Shown piece by piece: positions 55,664 through 64,000 of a stretch of DNA of 64,000 nucleotides; the stretch's first letter is position 1; every line of letters begins with the position of its first letter. The DNA comes from Maribacter zhoushanensis (GTDB taxonomy: Bacteria > Bacteroidota > Bacteroidia > Flavobacteriales > Flavobacteriaceae), in NCBI RefSeq assembly GCF_029350975.1, contig NZ_JARKMR010000005.1, positions 147,702 to 211,701 of the forward strand, in the 5' to 3' direction. The notes beneath the pieces are model-generated. The model did not search any database and was not told the DNA's origin. It saw nothing but the letters and a program-made list of their open reading frames with translations. The translations under genes were made by a program, and so were the position numbers.

Positions 55664-57136
55664 TTATGCAATAACCGCTTGGTTTAGAATTACATTAACT
55701 TCTTCCAGAATTTCATCATTATCTAAAAGTAAAACTAAAGTATCATTCGCTTCAATAATTGTTGACCCACCGGGTCTAACAAAAGTTCCTTCTCTTTTAA
55801 TCATAACTATGAATGCGGCCCTTGGTAGGTGCAAATCTATTATTCGTTTATCTACTGCAAAACTATTTGGCAAAATTATAACTTCTTCCATCGCAGATTT
55901 AGGCAGATTTAGAATATATCTGTCATTTTCTGCAATAGGTTTTACTTTATCCGGTAAAGCTACATTCAACCATTTTGCAAAAACGGATAGCGTAGTGCCT
56001 TGTATTAGAACCGAAGAAACCGATATAAAAAATACAATACTGAATATGATATTGGCTTTGTCGATACCTGCCAATAGGGGATACGTAGCAAATACAATGG
56101 GAACAGCACCGCGTAAACCGACCCAAGAGATGTAGAATCTTCTACCTAACTTCATTTTAAAAAACATTAAGCTAAGAAAAACACTAACAGGTCTAGCAAC
56201 TAGTATTAAGAATACAGAAATTAATAAACCAATGCCTAAGTAAGGTACAATTTGAGACGGAAAAACAAGTAGTCCTAAAGTCAAGAACAATACAATTTGC
56301 ATTAACCAAGCCATACCGTCGAACATTTTCAAAATGGTCGATTTATGAATTAGATTTTGATTTCCTAAATACACGGCACAAATGTAAATGGCCAAGAATC
56401 CGTTACCACCAATAGCGTCTGTTGCTGAAAATGTAATAAACATTAAGGCAATGACCAATACCGGATATAGTCCTTCAAAACCTAATTTAATTTTATTAAT
56501 AATGATTTCACTAAGTTTCCCAAAGGCAAATCCTCCAATACCACCTATAATCATTTGTTTTAAAAACAACGGAATTATGGAAAGTATACTTAAATCTTGA
56601 TTGATGACCAGCGTTAAAAATGCTAGCGTAAGTACATATGCCATTGGGTCGTTACTACCACTTTCTAATTCTAGGGTTGGTCTTAAATTACTTTTTAAAG
56701 CCAAGTTTTTAGAGCGTAAAATGGAGAATACCGCAGCAGCATCGGTAGATGAAACAATAGACCCTAACAACATACTTTCATAAATAGTAAAATCTGTAAT
56801 ATAGTATACAAAAGTACCTAGGGTCAATGCAGTCAATAAAACCCCTAAAGTAGAAAGCACCAAACCTTCTTTAAGTATTGGTTTTACTGCACTCCAGTTA
56901 GTATCTAGTCCACCAGAAAACAAAATAAAATTTAAAGAAACTATACCTATGAATTGAGCAAGTTTAGGATCATCAAATTGAATGCCGCCAATACCATCAG
57001 AGCCTGCCAGCATACCAATGGCCAAGAAAAGAATCAATGTAGGTACCCCAAATTTATATGAAGTCTTACCTACTATAATACTGATAAACAGCAAAATAGA
57101 ACCTACAAGAAGTATGTTTTCTATGGTGAGATTCAT
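55664..57136 (-). CDS. CPA1 family K+(Na+)/H+ antiporter with TrkA-C domain
   Basis: 490 residues. Twelve or so membrane helices with GSIVSSTDAAAVFSIL (the conserved Asp pair region of CPA1, about 130-145) and GLRGAVPIVFATYPLLAG (about 340-357). A C-terminal TrkA-C-like domain (about 405-485, DKRIIDLHLPRAAFIVMIKREG) follows. This is the NhaP2/YcgO layout, a regulated potassium/proton antiporter. Direction of transport and ion preference cannot be read from sequence. Confidence 0.92.
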   Translation of the reverse strand: MNLTIENILLVGSILLFISIIVGKTSYKFGVPTLILFLAIGMLAGSDGIGGIQFDDPKLAQFIGIVSLNFILFSGGLDTNWSAVKPILKEGLVLSTLGVLLTALTLGTFVYYITDFTIYESMLLGSIVSSTDAAAVFSILRSKNLALKSNLRPTLELESGSNDPMAYVLTLAFLTLVINQDLSILSIIPLFLKQMIIGGIGGFAFGKLSEIIINKIKLGFEGLYPVLVIALMFITFSATDAIGGNGFLAIYICAVYLGNQNLIHKSTILKMFDGMAWLMQIVLFLTLGLLVFPSQIVPYLGIGLLISVFLILVARPVSVFLSLMFFKMKLGRRFYISWVGLRGAVPIVFATYPLLAGIDKANIIFSIVFFISVSSVLIQGTTLSVFAKWLNVALPDKVKPIAENDRYILNLPKSAMEEVIILPNSFAVDKRIIDLHLPRAAFIVMIKREGTFVRPGGSTIIEANDTLVLLLDNDEILEEVNVILNQAVIA

Positions 57137-57259
57137 TGGTGGTTATTGCACTTAATTTTAGCATGGCAAAGTTATATTATTTATCAAAAAACCAATGTAA
57201 ATGTTAAGGTTTGGCACAATGTTAACATGTTGAATTAATATCCAAGATGTATTGAAAAT

Positions 57260-57703
57260 TTAATCTGTCTTTCTAAATAGGGCAGTTATAATATTTATGA
57301 GGTATAATAACTGGATTATAATGACCAAAAATAAAGTGCTAATTCCAATTTGCCCAAGATCATGATGAAAAACAAAGTCTAAACCTGGGCTGTCTTGATG
57401 TATTTCAGGTGATATAATTGGGATTAACAGAAGTATAAGAAATCCCAAAATGGTGAGGATTAAATGAATCACTGTCAGCCAATTTAAAAGTTTTCTGTTC
57501 AACTTAATTATTACCCAATAACCAAAACCAAGAATACCGAAAATAATAGAGATTAAAACAGTTAAGTTGATTAAATCCATTACTAAATAGGTGTCATAAA
57601 TATTGATGACTAGTGTCTTATCAGGTTTTAGAAATCCAACTAGTAGTATAAAGGGAATCAAAATCCAGAAGATTATATGTGGTGTTTGAGTAATTTTCTT
57701 CAT
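57260..57703 (-). CDS. Hypothetical four-helix membrane protein
   Basis: 147 residues, four predicted membrane helices separated by short loops (helix starts near residues 10, 42, 75 and 115). A D/H pair in the last loop (HHDLGQIG) stands out. No family recognised. Upstream gene is the divergent ArsR regulator. Confidence 0.6.
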   Translation of the reverse strand: MKKITQTPHIIFWILIPFILLVGFLKPDKTLVINIYDTYLVMDLINLTVLISIIFGILGFGYWVIIKLNRKLLNWLTVIHLILTILGFLILLLIPIISPEIHQDSPGLDFVFHHDLGQIGISTLFLVIIIQLLYLINIITALFRKTD

Positions 57704-57786
57704 TTATCAAATGTAGTATTATTCTTAAGGTCAAGTTAATCATTATTAAGATCATCCCAATTTATACTTTAAGTCAATATTTATAA

Positions 57787-57802
57787 ATACATTTGCATGT
57801 AT
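57787..57802. promoter_or_regulatory. Candidate ArsR operator O1, overlapping the arsR -7 element
   Basis: ATACATTTGCATGTAT, a 6-bp-arm dyad, contains TACATTTG, a fit to the TAnnTTTG -7 element, 25 bp before the ArsR ATG. Thirteen of sixteen bases match O2 (58112-58127). Confidence 0.6.
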
Positions 57803-57819
57803 CAATATATTAAAACATC

Positions 57820-58089
57820 ATGGAGCTAATACAAGTAGAGAAAATTTCTAAAGCATTAAGTGATGTAAATCGGTTGAAATTGTTGCAGTACATGCAAAAG
57901 AACCAAGGAAAGGTAGAATGTACTAAAGCTTGCAATCTACTAGATCTAGCACAGCCTTCTATAAGTCACCATGTAAAAAGACTTGTAGAAGCCGGTTTGA
58001 TAAATAAGCACAAAATAGGTCGTAATTATAGTTACACTTTAAATCATGAAGTGTGGGATAATTATATATTACGCTTACAAAACCTGTAA
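57820..58089 (+). CDS. ArsR family transcriptional regulator
   Basis: 89 residues, nearly all winged helix: KALSDVNRLKLLQYMQ, then VECTKACNLLDLAQPSISHHVKRLVEAGL and the wing HKIGRNYSYTLN. Two cysteines (CTKAC) fall in the helix that carries CxCxxC metal ligands in arsenic sensors, but the spacing is C-x3-C. A thiol or redox sensor is as likely as metal sensing. It precedes an LLM oxidoreductase by 54 bp and both have matching operator-like dyads. Confidence 0.92.
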   Translation: MELIQVEKISKALSDVNRLKLLQYMQKNQGKVECTKACNLLDLAQPSISHHVKRLVEAGLINKHKIGRNYSYTLNHEVWDNYILRLQNL

Positions 58090-58111
58090 TTTTTAAAAAA
58101 AAAACATATTG

Positions 58112-58127
58112 ATACTTTTAAATGTAT
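58112..58127. promoter_or_regulatory. Candidate ArsR operator O2, upstream of the LLM gene
   Basis: ATACTTTTAAATGTAT, 17 bp before the oxidoreductase ATG, matches O1 at 13 of 16 positions with both outer ATAC/GTAT ends kept. Suggests the regulator controls both genes. Confidence 0.55.
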
Positions 58128-58143
58128 AAATGAGTTTATTGGT

Positions 58144-59154
58144 ATGAAAAAGATAGATTATTCCATATTAGATTTAGCTATAGTATCTGAAGGTACAACG
58201 CTTAAAGATACTTTTGATCACTCGGTAGCTCTTGCCCAAGCAGCGGAAGAAGCAGGATATACACGTTTTTGGTTGGCAGAGCATCATAATTCTGTCGCTA
58301 TAGGCAGTAGTGCTACATCAATATTAATAGGTAAGATTGCAGAAGAGACTAAAACAATACATGTAGGGTCAGGGGGAATAATGCTCCCAAATCATTCCCC
58401 ATTGATAATAGCAGAGCAATTTGGTACGTTAGGTATTCTATACCCAAACCGTATAGATTTAGGCTTAGGTCGTGCGCCAGGTACGGATCAGTTGACTGCC
58501 CAAGCAATACGTTCAGATTTTTTTCAAGCAGCGCAGTCGTTCCCTTTAGAAGTGGAAAAAATACAACGCTATTTTTCTACTGAAAATGCCGATGCTAAAG
58601 TACGAGCAACATTGGCAGAAGGGGTAGAGGTACCTTTATACATATTGGGGTCAAGCACAGATAGTGCTCATTTAGCCGCTAAAAAAGGTTTGCCCTATGC
58701 ATTTGCCAGTCACTTTGCGACCGCACACCTAATGAACGCCTTGCAAATTTATCATCAAGAATTTCAGCCTTCAGATGTATTAGAAAAGCCATATACTATG
58801 GCAGGTGTTAATATTATCATTGCAGATACAGATGAAGAAGCAGAGCGCATTTCAACATCGCTATATAAAATGATTATTGGGTTGCTTACCGGTAACCGCG
58901 GATTTATGCAGCCACCGGTAGACATGACTTTAGATTTGCGAGAATTAAGTCAGAATCCGTCAGTGCAACAAATGTTGAAATATTCTTTCATTGGTAGTAA
59001 GCAGACCGTTAAAAAACAAGTGCAGCAATTTATTGTAGATACACAAGTAGATGAACTTATTGCGGTAACCAATATTTATGACGGTCAAGACCGCATAAAA
59101 TCATATCAATTATTTGCAGAGATTATGAAAGAATTGAATGGAGAGAAAAATTAA
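58144..59154 (+). CDS. LLM class flavin-dependent oxidoreductase (luciferase-like monooxygenase)
   Basis: 336 residues of the bacterial luciferase fold: ILDLAIVSEGTTLKDTFDHSV, FWLAEHHNSVAIGSSATSILIG (metal/flavin-side residues), HVGSGGIMLPNHSPLIIAEQFGTLGILYPNRIDLGLGRAPGTD, and PLYILGSSTDSAHLAAKKGLP. Closest in motif to the MsnO8-like group. Likely reduces or oxidises an electrophilic compound using FMNH2. Convergent with the nitrilase gene, 13 bp between stops. Confidence 0.93.
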   Translation: MKKIDYSILDLAIVSEGTTLKDTFDHSVALAQAAEEAGYTRFWLAEHHNSVAIGSSATSILIGKIAEETKTIHVGSGGIMLPNHSPLIIAEQFGTLGILYPNRIDLGLGRAPGTDQLTAQAIRSDFFQAAQSFPLEVEKIQRYFSTENADAKVRATLAEGVEVPLYILGSSTDSAHLAAKKGLPYAFASHFATAHLMNALQIYHQEFQPSDVLEKPYTMAGVNIIIADTDEEAERISTSLYKMIIGLLTGNRGFMQPPVDMTLDLRELSQNPSVQQMLKYSFIGSKQTVKKQVQQFIVDTQVDELIAVTNIYDGQDRIKSYQLFAEIMKELNGEKN

Positions 59155-59167
59155 TTTCTCTCCATTT

Positions 59168-60142
59168 TTAATTTTTTATTTCAACCGTAGATTGCCTTTC
59201 CCTGTTTACAACAAGTTTTGTAACATCAGGTCTAGAATAATGCCCAACAGGATCAAAGTTTTGACGTTCTTCTAGAACCCTATTAAAATCTATGGTTGTC
59301 GTTATAATTCCCTCTTTATCAATTACAGGAGGTAAAACCCATTCCCCATCTGGACCTGCAATACAAGAACCTCCGTTTGCCAAGGTTTCAGGACAATTTT
59401 CTAATATGGCATTGAGGTGCGGCGTATCTTCTGGAAAATCTTTTTTGCTCATTAAGCTAGAAACGGAAACAACATAAGAGCGCGATTCTCTGGCAATAAA
59501 TCGTGTGATGTCTGCCGTATTGTAATCGGAACCTGGCCATACGGCAATATGTAAATCTTCACCTAAACCATATAAGGTGGCTCTTGGCAGTGGCATCCAG
59601 TTCTCCCAACAGTTTAACCCGCCAACGGTAAAGTTTTTAAGATCATGAACTTGTAACCCGTTACCATCACCAGGAGCCCAGGTAAGTCGCTCTTCATAAG
59701 TAGGCTGTAATTTTCTATGTACCGATTTAATTTCACCATCACTATTTATATATACAAGAGAACAGTAAATACTATGACCACCTCTGTTTTGTGCACGTTC
59801 CATTAAACCTATATAAATAGCAATTTTATGTTCTTTGGCAAGCGCACAAATATCATCTAATTCGCCAGCCTCGATTTGAATGGAATTCTTAATATAATGC
59901 GCATGAATTTCTTTTTGCACGGTAGAGTTGAATTTTGCACCATCGGTCATGGAAACCCAAAAAGGATAACCCGGTAAAAGTGCTTCCCCAAAAACGACCA
60001 GTTCACAACCATCGTTACTAGCCTTAACAATGTTTTCTTTTATTTTATCAATAGTAGCTTCTTTATTTAACCAAACAGGGGAGATTTGAGCCATGCCTAT
60101 TTTTAGGTTGTTTTGATAGGGAGTATCTATAATTTTAGTCAT
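59168..60142 (-). CDS. Carbon-nitrogen hydrolase, nitrilase family
   Basis: 324 residues with the Glu-Lys-Cys triad: E53 (FGEALLPGYPFW), K144 (VHRKLQPTYEERL) with E150, and C178 (LNCWENWMP). The N-terminal LKIGMAQISPVWLNKEATIDKI is typical. Motifs around the Cys fit branch-1 nitrilases, which hydrolyse organic nitriles to acids. Substrate unknown; single gene. Confidence 0.92.
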   Translation of the reverse strand: MTKIIDTPYQNNLKIGMAQISPVWLNKEATIDKIKENIVKASNDGCELVVFGEALLPGYPFWVSMTDGAKFNSTVQKEIHAHYIKNSIQIEAGELDDICALAKEHKIAIYIGLMERAQNRGGHSIYCSLVYINSDGEIKSVHRKLQPTYEERLTWAPGDGNGLQVHDLKNFTVGGLNCWENWMPLPRATLYGLGEDLHIAVWPGSDYNTADITRFIARESRSYVVSVSSLMSKKDFPEDTPHLNAILENCPETLANGGSCIAGPDGEWVLPPVIDKEGIITTTIDFNRVLEERQNFDPVGHYSRPDVTKLVVNRERQSTVEIKN

Positions 60143-60249
60143 TTGAGCAGTAATGTTATATTATATTTTTTAGTTTTATTTCTATTATTTTCTTAAAGAT
60201 CAACTTTAATTTAAAATTTTAAAACAACTGAATTACAGTCTATTATGAT

Positions 60250-61395
60250 TTATTCTTTTAAGATGTCATTTTGACTAACATGATAAAAAGAGATACCGTT
60301 AAAACGAAATAGACCCAAATAGCCACCTAGCCAAATGCGACCTTGGTCATCTTCAAAAATACTTTGTATGGCAGCACTTTCTAGTCCGTTAGAATCGTTG
60401 AAATTTGTGATAGAGGTTTCATTATATCGGTAAACTCCAAAACTTTCAATAGGAAACCAAATTTGACCAGATGAGTCTTCAAACAAGCTCCATACTTCGG
60501 TACTATTAGCTCTTTCTTTTGTTGCTACTTTATGAAATGATTTTCCATCCCAAAAGCATACTCCTCCGTAGTGCGTGGCAAACCATATATTTCCATTTTT
60601 ATCCTCTAAAATATCATTTACAGCGTTATTACATAGTCCGTCGTTCTCAGAAAGATTTGCTAACGATTTACCGTCATAAAAATATGCACCGGCATTAGTA
60701 CCGAACCACATATTACCTTTGCTATCTTCCATAATACTATGAACAATTTTTTCACTGCTAATGCCTCTATTGTAATCAGGTGTTCCTTGAGGTAATGAAA
60801 ATGTAGAAAAGCTTTGACCATCAAATAAGTTGATTCCTTCTAAAGTGCCTATCCATATAATACCTTTACTATCCTTAAATAAACTCCAGGTACTATTATG
60901 ATGTAAACCTTCTTTTTGTGTGAAATTAGTAAATGAAATACCGTCATATTTTGTTAAACCATTTTCGGTTCCAAACCAAATGTTACCCTCGTTGTCTTCA
61001 ATGATTCCTCTGACGGCGACACCACCAAAGCCTTGATTAATAGAGAAATAGTCAAGAGACGTGCCGTTATATCTAGCAACACCATCTCCATTGGTGCCTA
61101 ACCATAAATTTCCTTTTTTATCTTGGAATATTCTACGCACAAACGTACTTATAGGTATATCAATAGTAGGTTGTAGATAAGGACTACTATATTCAATTTT
61201 AGCAGGTTCCGTATGTTGTTTTGGAATATCTTTTAAAGAGGTTTTTGAATCTGTCTTTTTGGTATTTGGTTCATTTTCAGATTTTTGACCATTACAAGAG
61301 ATAATACATGATGAAAATAGGAGAAGGAATAATGCCGACAACGGGGTATTGTATCTATAAATATTTGCCGTCTTTATTATTCTTGTAGTCTTCAA
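60250..61395 (-). CDS. Lipoprotein with a seven-bladed two-component-regulator propeller
   Basis: 381 residues: lipoprotein signal (lipobox ending at Cys30 or Cys34), a polar linker, and seven consecutive Reg_prop repeats of pattern xxIFEDxxGNIWFGTxxGxxxYDG between about residues 86 and 375. This is a complete seven-bladed propeller, the sensor part of hybrid two-component proteins, but without histidine kinase or membrane helix. The start is a TTG. Third gene after the PIG-L and TPR lipoprotein genes. Confidence 0.85.
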   Translation of the reverse strand: MKTTRIIKTANIYRYNTPLSALFLLLFSSCIISCNGQKSENEPNTKKTDSKTSLKDIPKQHTEPAKIEYSSPYLQPTIDIPISTFVRRIFQDKKGNLWLGTNGDGVARYNGTSLDYFSINQGFGGVAVRGIIEDNEGNIWFGTENGLTKYDGISFTNFTQKEGLHHNSTWSLFKDSKGIIWIGTLEGINLFDGQSFSTFSLPQGTPDYNRGISSEKIVHSIMEDSKGNMWFGTNAGAYFYDGKSLANLSENDGLCNNAVNDILEDKNGNIWFATHYGGVCFWDGKSFHKVATKERANSTEVWSLFEDSSGQIWFPIESFGVYRYNETSITNFNDSNGLESAAIQSIFEDDQGRIWLGGYLGLFRFNGISFYHVSQNDILKE

Positions 61396-61420
61396 ATTGG
61401 TTTATTTAAGGGGTATGGTT

Positions 61421-62278
61421 TTAGTCGTTACCATCAGTAATTTCTAATTTGGTAACAATTTGTTTTTTAAACCGTTGGGCAAAAATATGCTTTGGATCCA
61501 ATTTAAGTGCTTTGTCAATATATCTGTTGGCTTTCTCTAGACTATCCATTTTTAAATAGATACTACCATAAAGAACATAGGGCTGTGGAATCTTTGGGTC
61601 GTTTATTTGTTCGTTAAAATCATGAGCAGTAGAAAGTGCAGCTTCAAAATCACCTATTTCAGACATTAATGTGGCAGCGTAGCTAACAAAGAAAGGTATT
61701 TTCTTTTGCTTCTCAGTAGTAAGCTTATGTAGTGAATCTAGCGCTGGTTTTGCGCCATAAATAGCATTTAATACTTCTATATATTCCCCTTTTATATAGC
61801 TTTCATTAGGGTATTTGTGTACAAAGGTTCGGTAGTTTTTTTCAGCTGTAGCTAAAAAATCAGGAATAAACTCTTTAGGTAATGGTATGTTCTGGTCGCG
61901 GGCATTAAAAAGTTCTATGGTTATACGGGTAACCTCTAAAATTAATTGGTCGTCTTCGCTTACCGGTATGTTAGAATTGTTGAGATCCTTTAATATTTGA
62001 ATTCTTTCCGTTCCGTTTTGCGTGCTTTTACCAACTATAGCTTTACCGACTACAAAGGTAGAATCAAAGGTTATGGCTTTTCTAAATGCTTTTTCAGACA
62101 AGGTCCATTGTCCATAATCTAATATATATTCCCAGCCTTTGTTAAAGTAAAATACGGCAGAATCGTTTTTAGCACCGTAAGAATAACCTGCTGGTTTAGA
62201 AGAAGATTTACTTTGTTTTTGATGACATGAAGAAAACAGTATGAAAACTAGTATATAAATTGAATGCTTCATTGCCAT
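61421..62278 (-). CDS. TPR-repeat lipoprotein
   Basis: 285 residues: lipoprotein signal (ILFSSC, Cys18), then helical repeats. EKAFRKAITFDSTFVVGKAIVG, FEAALSTAHDFNEQI and LEKANRYIDKALKLDPKHIFAQ show the TPR pattern. Probably a scaffold or peptide-binding envelope protein. It begins 11 bp after the PIG-L stop and ends 25 bp before the propeller gene. Either of two Mets (62278 or 62272) could be the start. Confidence 0.8.
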   Translation of the reverse strand: MAMKHSIYILVFILFSSCHQKQSKSSSKPAGYSYGAKNDSAVFYFNKGWEYILDYGQWTLSEKAFRKAITFDSTFVVGKAIVGKSTQNGTERIQILKDLNNSNIPVSEDDQLILEVTRITIELFNARDQNIPLPKEFIPDFLATAEKNYRTFVHKYPNESYIKGEYIEVLNAIYGAKPALDSLHKLTTEKQKKIPFFVSYAATLMSEIGDFEAALSTAHDFNEQINDPKIPQPYVLYGSIYLKMDSLEKANRYIDKALKLDPKHIFAQRFKKQIVTKLEITDGND

Positions 62279-62289
62279 GTAGAATATGT

Positions 62290-63159
62290 TTACTCGAAAA
62301 TATTATTTTTAATTTCATTAGAACCATTCCACGGTCTAAAATAAATGACCGAGTCAGTTTGGGCAACTATGGTAAGAAGATCATCAATGGCATCTTCGTT
62401 ATATTGAGATTTATGACAGTTAGCAGACTTATGCCCAAGTTCCAGATCTTCTTTACTGTAGAGTATTTGATAGCTAAGAAATTTTTTCTGAGTTCTTTTA
62501 AGGTTATCGTTTAACCATTGTACCAAATCGGTTTTAAAATTTACGTTCTTATTATCGGTCTCTTTAGGGTATGCGTAGTAGAGCAAATTTTGTAACGATT
62601 CTGACGTTTCTCTTTGAAAAACCTCAGTTACCACGTTGCTCACAATTCTGTGGTCTGGGTGCCCGTATTGCCCACCAGGTCCAAAACTAATAACTGTGTT
62701 GGGTGTATAGGTGGTAAACAGACTGTCTATTTTTTCATCTAAAGAATTGATGTTTTCTTTCAACGCTAAATCACCATCTGTATATTCTAAAAATATAGGC
62801 GGATTAATATTTAAAGTAGTTGTAACACACAAAGCTTCTTCAGCACGAGTTTTTGCAAGTAATTCACCAGCGGGAATTTTGGCATGTGGCGTGACGCCAT
62901 TAGAACCATCGGTTACGATAACTAGATGTACATTAACACCTTGTTTTTGGTATTTTGATAGGATAGGGGATATTACTATTTCATCATCAGGGTGTGCAAA
63001 AATAGCCATTAAGGTTTTGCCTTTGTATGTTTCTTGATGAGATGTATTACGCTGAATTGAATTCTCTTTTTGATCTATCGATTTTTTCATTTTTTCATTA
63101 CAGCTAGTAAGTGATATAAAAACGGAAAAGGAGAGAAGCAGTATTGAATTACGGGTCAT
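62290..63159 (-). CDS. PIG-L family N-acetylglucosamine deacetylase-like lipoprotein
   Basis: 289 residues: lipoprotein signal (SLTSC, Cys20) and a LmbE/PIG-L domain with the zinc motif AHPDDE (55-60) and a second His pair in YGHPDHRIVS. VTDGSNGVTP and LEYTDGDLAL also match the family. Enzymes of this type remove acetyl groups from GlcNAc-linked compounds; the substrate here is unknown. Export is unusual for PIG-L enzymes, many of which are cytoplasmic. First gene of a three-lipoprotein run. Confidence 0.88.
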   Translation of the reverse strand: MTRNSILLLSFSVFISLTSCNEKMKKSIDQKENSIQRNTSHQETYKGKTLMAIFAHPDDEIVISPILSKYQKQGVNVHLVIVTDGSNGVTPHAKIPAGELLAKTRAEEALCVTTTLNINPPIFLEYTDGDLALKENINSLDEKIDSLFTTYTPNTVISFGPGGQYGHPDHRIVSNVVTEVFQRETSESLQNLLYYAYPKETDNKNVNFKTDLVQWLNDNLKRTQKKFLSYQILYSKEDLELGHKSANCHKSQYNEDAIDDLLTIVAQTDSVIYFRPWNGSNEIKNNIFE

Positions 63160-63321
63160 TATGTTTATTAAAATGTGAACTATGATGGTATTGATATTAT
63201 ACTGAAAGTAACGAAAATAATTGTCTAGGCTAGAGTCAATATATTTAAGCTTATGACAAGTTAAGAACTAATTTTATATATCAATATTTATTACTTTAAC
63301 TGTCTGTTAAAATATAACTAG

Positions 63322-63888
63322 ATGAAGTTTTTAAAGTATTTGTTGGTATTCGTACTATTTACAGCGTGTAAATCATATAACATAGGTAAAATTGACACTC
63401 CCCAAGGAGAAATTTTAATTTGGTTGCATGATGAAACTCCAAAACATAAAGCTAGTTTTATAGAACTAGCGAATGCAGGCTATTGGGATTCACTGACTTT
63501 TAATAGGGTAATTCCAGATTTTGTAGCGCAAGGTGGTTGCCCAGATACTCCAGAAGGATTTAATGATCCCGAATATTTATTAGCTCCAGAATTTGATTCT
63601 AAATTAACCCATACGTACGGAGCGGTAGGAGCAGGGCGAGATGGTAATGCCGAAAAGTTATCGGCACGTTGTCAGTTTTATATCGTACAAAATAAAGATG
63701 GTCTACATCGTTTAGATGGGGATTATACCGTTTTTGGTAATGTTTTAAAAGGAATGAATGTTGTGAATGCAATAGTAGATGTACCAAAAGATACAACCGA
63801 TACACCTTTTACACCAATACCATTAGACGTTTCAATTATAAAAATTTCTGAGAAAAGGTTAAAAGAACTCAAGCGGGAAAGTAAATAA
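63322..63888 (+). CDS. Cyclophilin-type peptidyl-prolyl isomerase lipoprotein
   Basis: 188 residues: lipoprotein signal (FTAC, Cys16), then a short cyclophilin domain beginning near GKIDTPQGEILIWL. FNRVIPDFVAQGGCPDTPEG, CQFYIVQN and DYTVFGNVLKGMNVVNAI carry the active-site pattern (FxRVI...FxxQGG, CQFFI-like, VFGxV). It should catalyse proline isomerisation in proteins of the envelope. Confidence 0.9.
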   Translation: MKFLKYLLVFVLFTACKSYNIGKIDTPQGEILIWLHDETPKHKASFIELANAGYWDSLTFNRVIPDFVAQGGCPDTPEGFNDPEYLLAPEFDSKLTHTYGAVGAGRDGNAEKLSARCQFYIVQNKDGLHRLDGDYTVFGNVLKGMNVVNAIVDVPKDTTDTPFTPIPLDVSIIKISEKRLKELKRESK

Positions 63889-63982
63889 TTAATTGTTTAC
63901 CCCCTTAAAGTCCGCATTATATTTAGCATCGATGAAAAAGCAGCAAGTCGAGTATCTTTAAAGTTCTCTAAAACAATAAGAT

Positions 63983-64000
63983 ATGAACACTCAACAAACT
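63983..64000 (+). CDS. Possible start of a further gene (cut by window end)
   Basis: An ATG at 63983 opens a frame reading MNTQQT to the window end. Too short to judge. Upstream (63889-63982) is AT-rich with a TATCTTTA stretch near 63954 resembling a -7 element, which is weak support for a gene beginning here. Confidence 0.3.

Overview
The window is a chromosomal stretch of an AT-rich marine Bacteroidetes, most likely family Flavobacteriaceae (Maribacter/Zobellia/Cellulophaga-like; the genus is a guess). The signs are a ccoN-ccoO gene fusion in a cbb3 oxidase operon, many lipoproteins with short lipoboxes, TAnnTTTG-type promoter elements, few Shine-Dalgarno sequences, and families typical of flavobacteria (PadR-PspC-DUF2807, DUF4870, DUF2141, M81 lipoprotein, sulfatase with formylglycine-generating enzyme). 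No rRNA, tRNA, CRISPR array, prophage, transposase or integrase was seen.

Layout. 1-8040: cbb3 cytochrome oxidase cluster (ccoG, P, Q, NO, S and the copper ATPase ccoI, all leftward) with a divergent Crp/Fnr regulator. Two related palindromes lie in its control regions. 8120-12790: universal stress protein, then the non-oxidative pentose phosphate genes rpiA, transketolase and transaldolase, closed by a strong terminator. 12916-15680: a small accessory block with a HEPN-like protein, an unknown partner and two secreted proteins. 15792-24203: a PqqB-like lipoprotein, an M20 amidohydrolase, and a sulfated-glycan set (S1-type sulfatase, GH2 beta-galactosidase, exported formylglycine-generating enzyme) without SusC/SusD. 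24210-34574: LytTR regulator, trxB, a coupled dipeptide epimerase/oxoamine-synthase pair, the envelope-stress-like PadR-PspC-DUF2807 operon, and small membrane proteins. 34906-44882: DUF2461, M81 lipoprotein, NudK, MsrA, PBP4-type carboxypeptidase, OxyR and assorted single genes. 44983-54571: S9 peptidase, VOC protein, SDR, dipeptidase E, RhlE-like helicase, a small secreted protein, a COG2509 flavoprotein and AlkB. 54701-64000: antiporter, an ArsR/LLM oxidoreductase pair, nitrilase, a run of three lipoproteins (PIG-L deacetylase, TPR, seven-bladed propeller) and a cyclophilin.

The most unusual material is intergenic. Three loci (34596-34898, 51446-51638, 52136-52316) share one composite architecture: an array of degenerate 7-bp units (GTAnnAA), an AATAGA tract, a short AGCRAAGCTA-like core, and a second 7-bp array (CCAnCAA, or AAAAGCC) starting 12-15 bp later. 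Two of the three flank a single small secreted-protein gene as direct repeats. A second family, at 48601-49266, is a tandem array of about 241-bp units, each holding a long inverted repeat whose arms also fold on themselves.

Other regulatory structure visible by eye includes a matched pair of 16-bp operators around an ArsR gene, a long dyad just upstream of oxyR, and several clean intrinsic terminators. Names and functions rest on motif recognition without database searches; operator and repeat interpretations are inferences.
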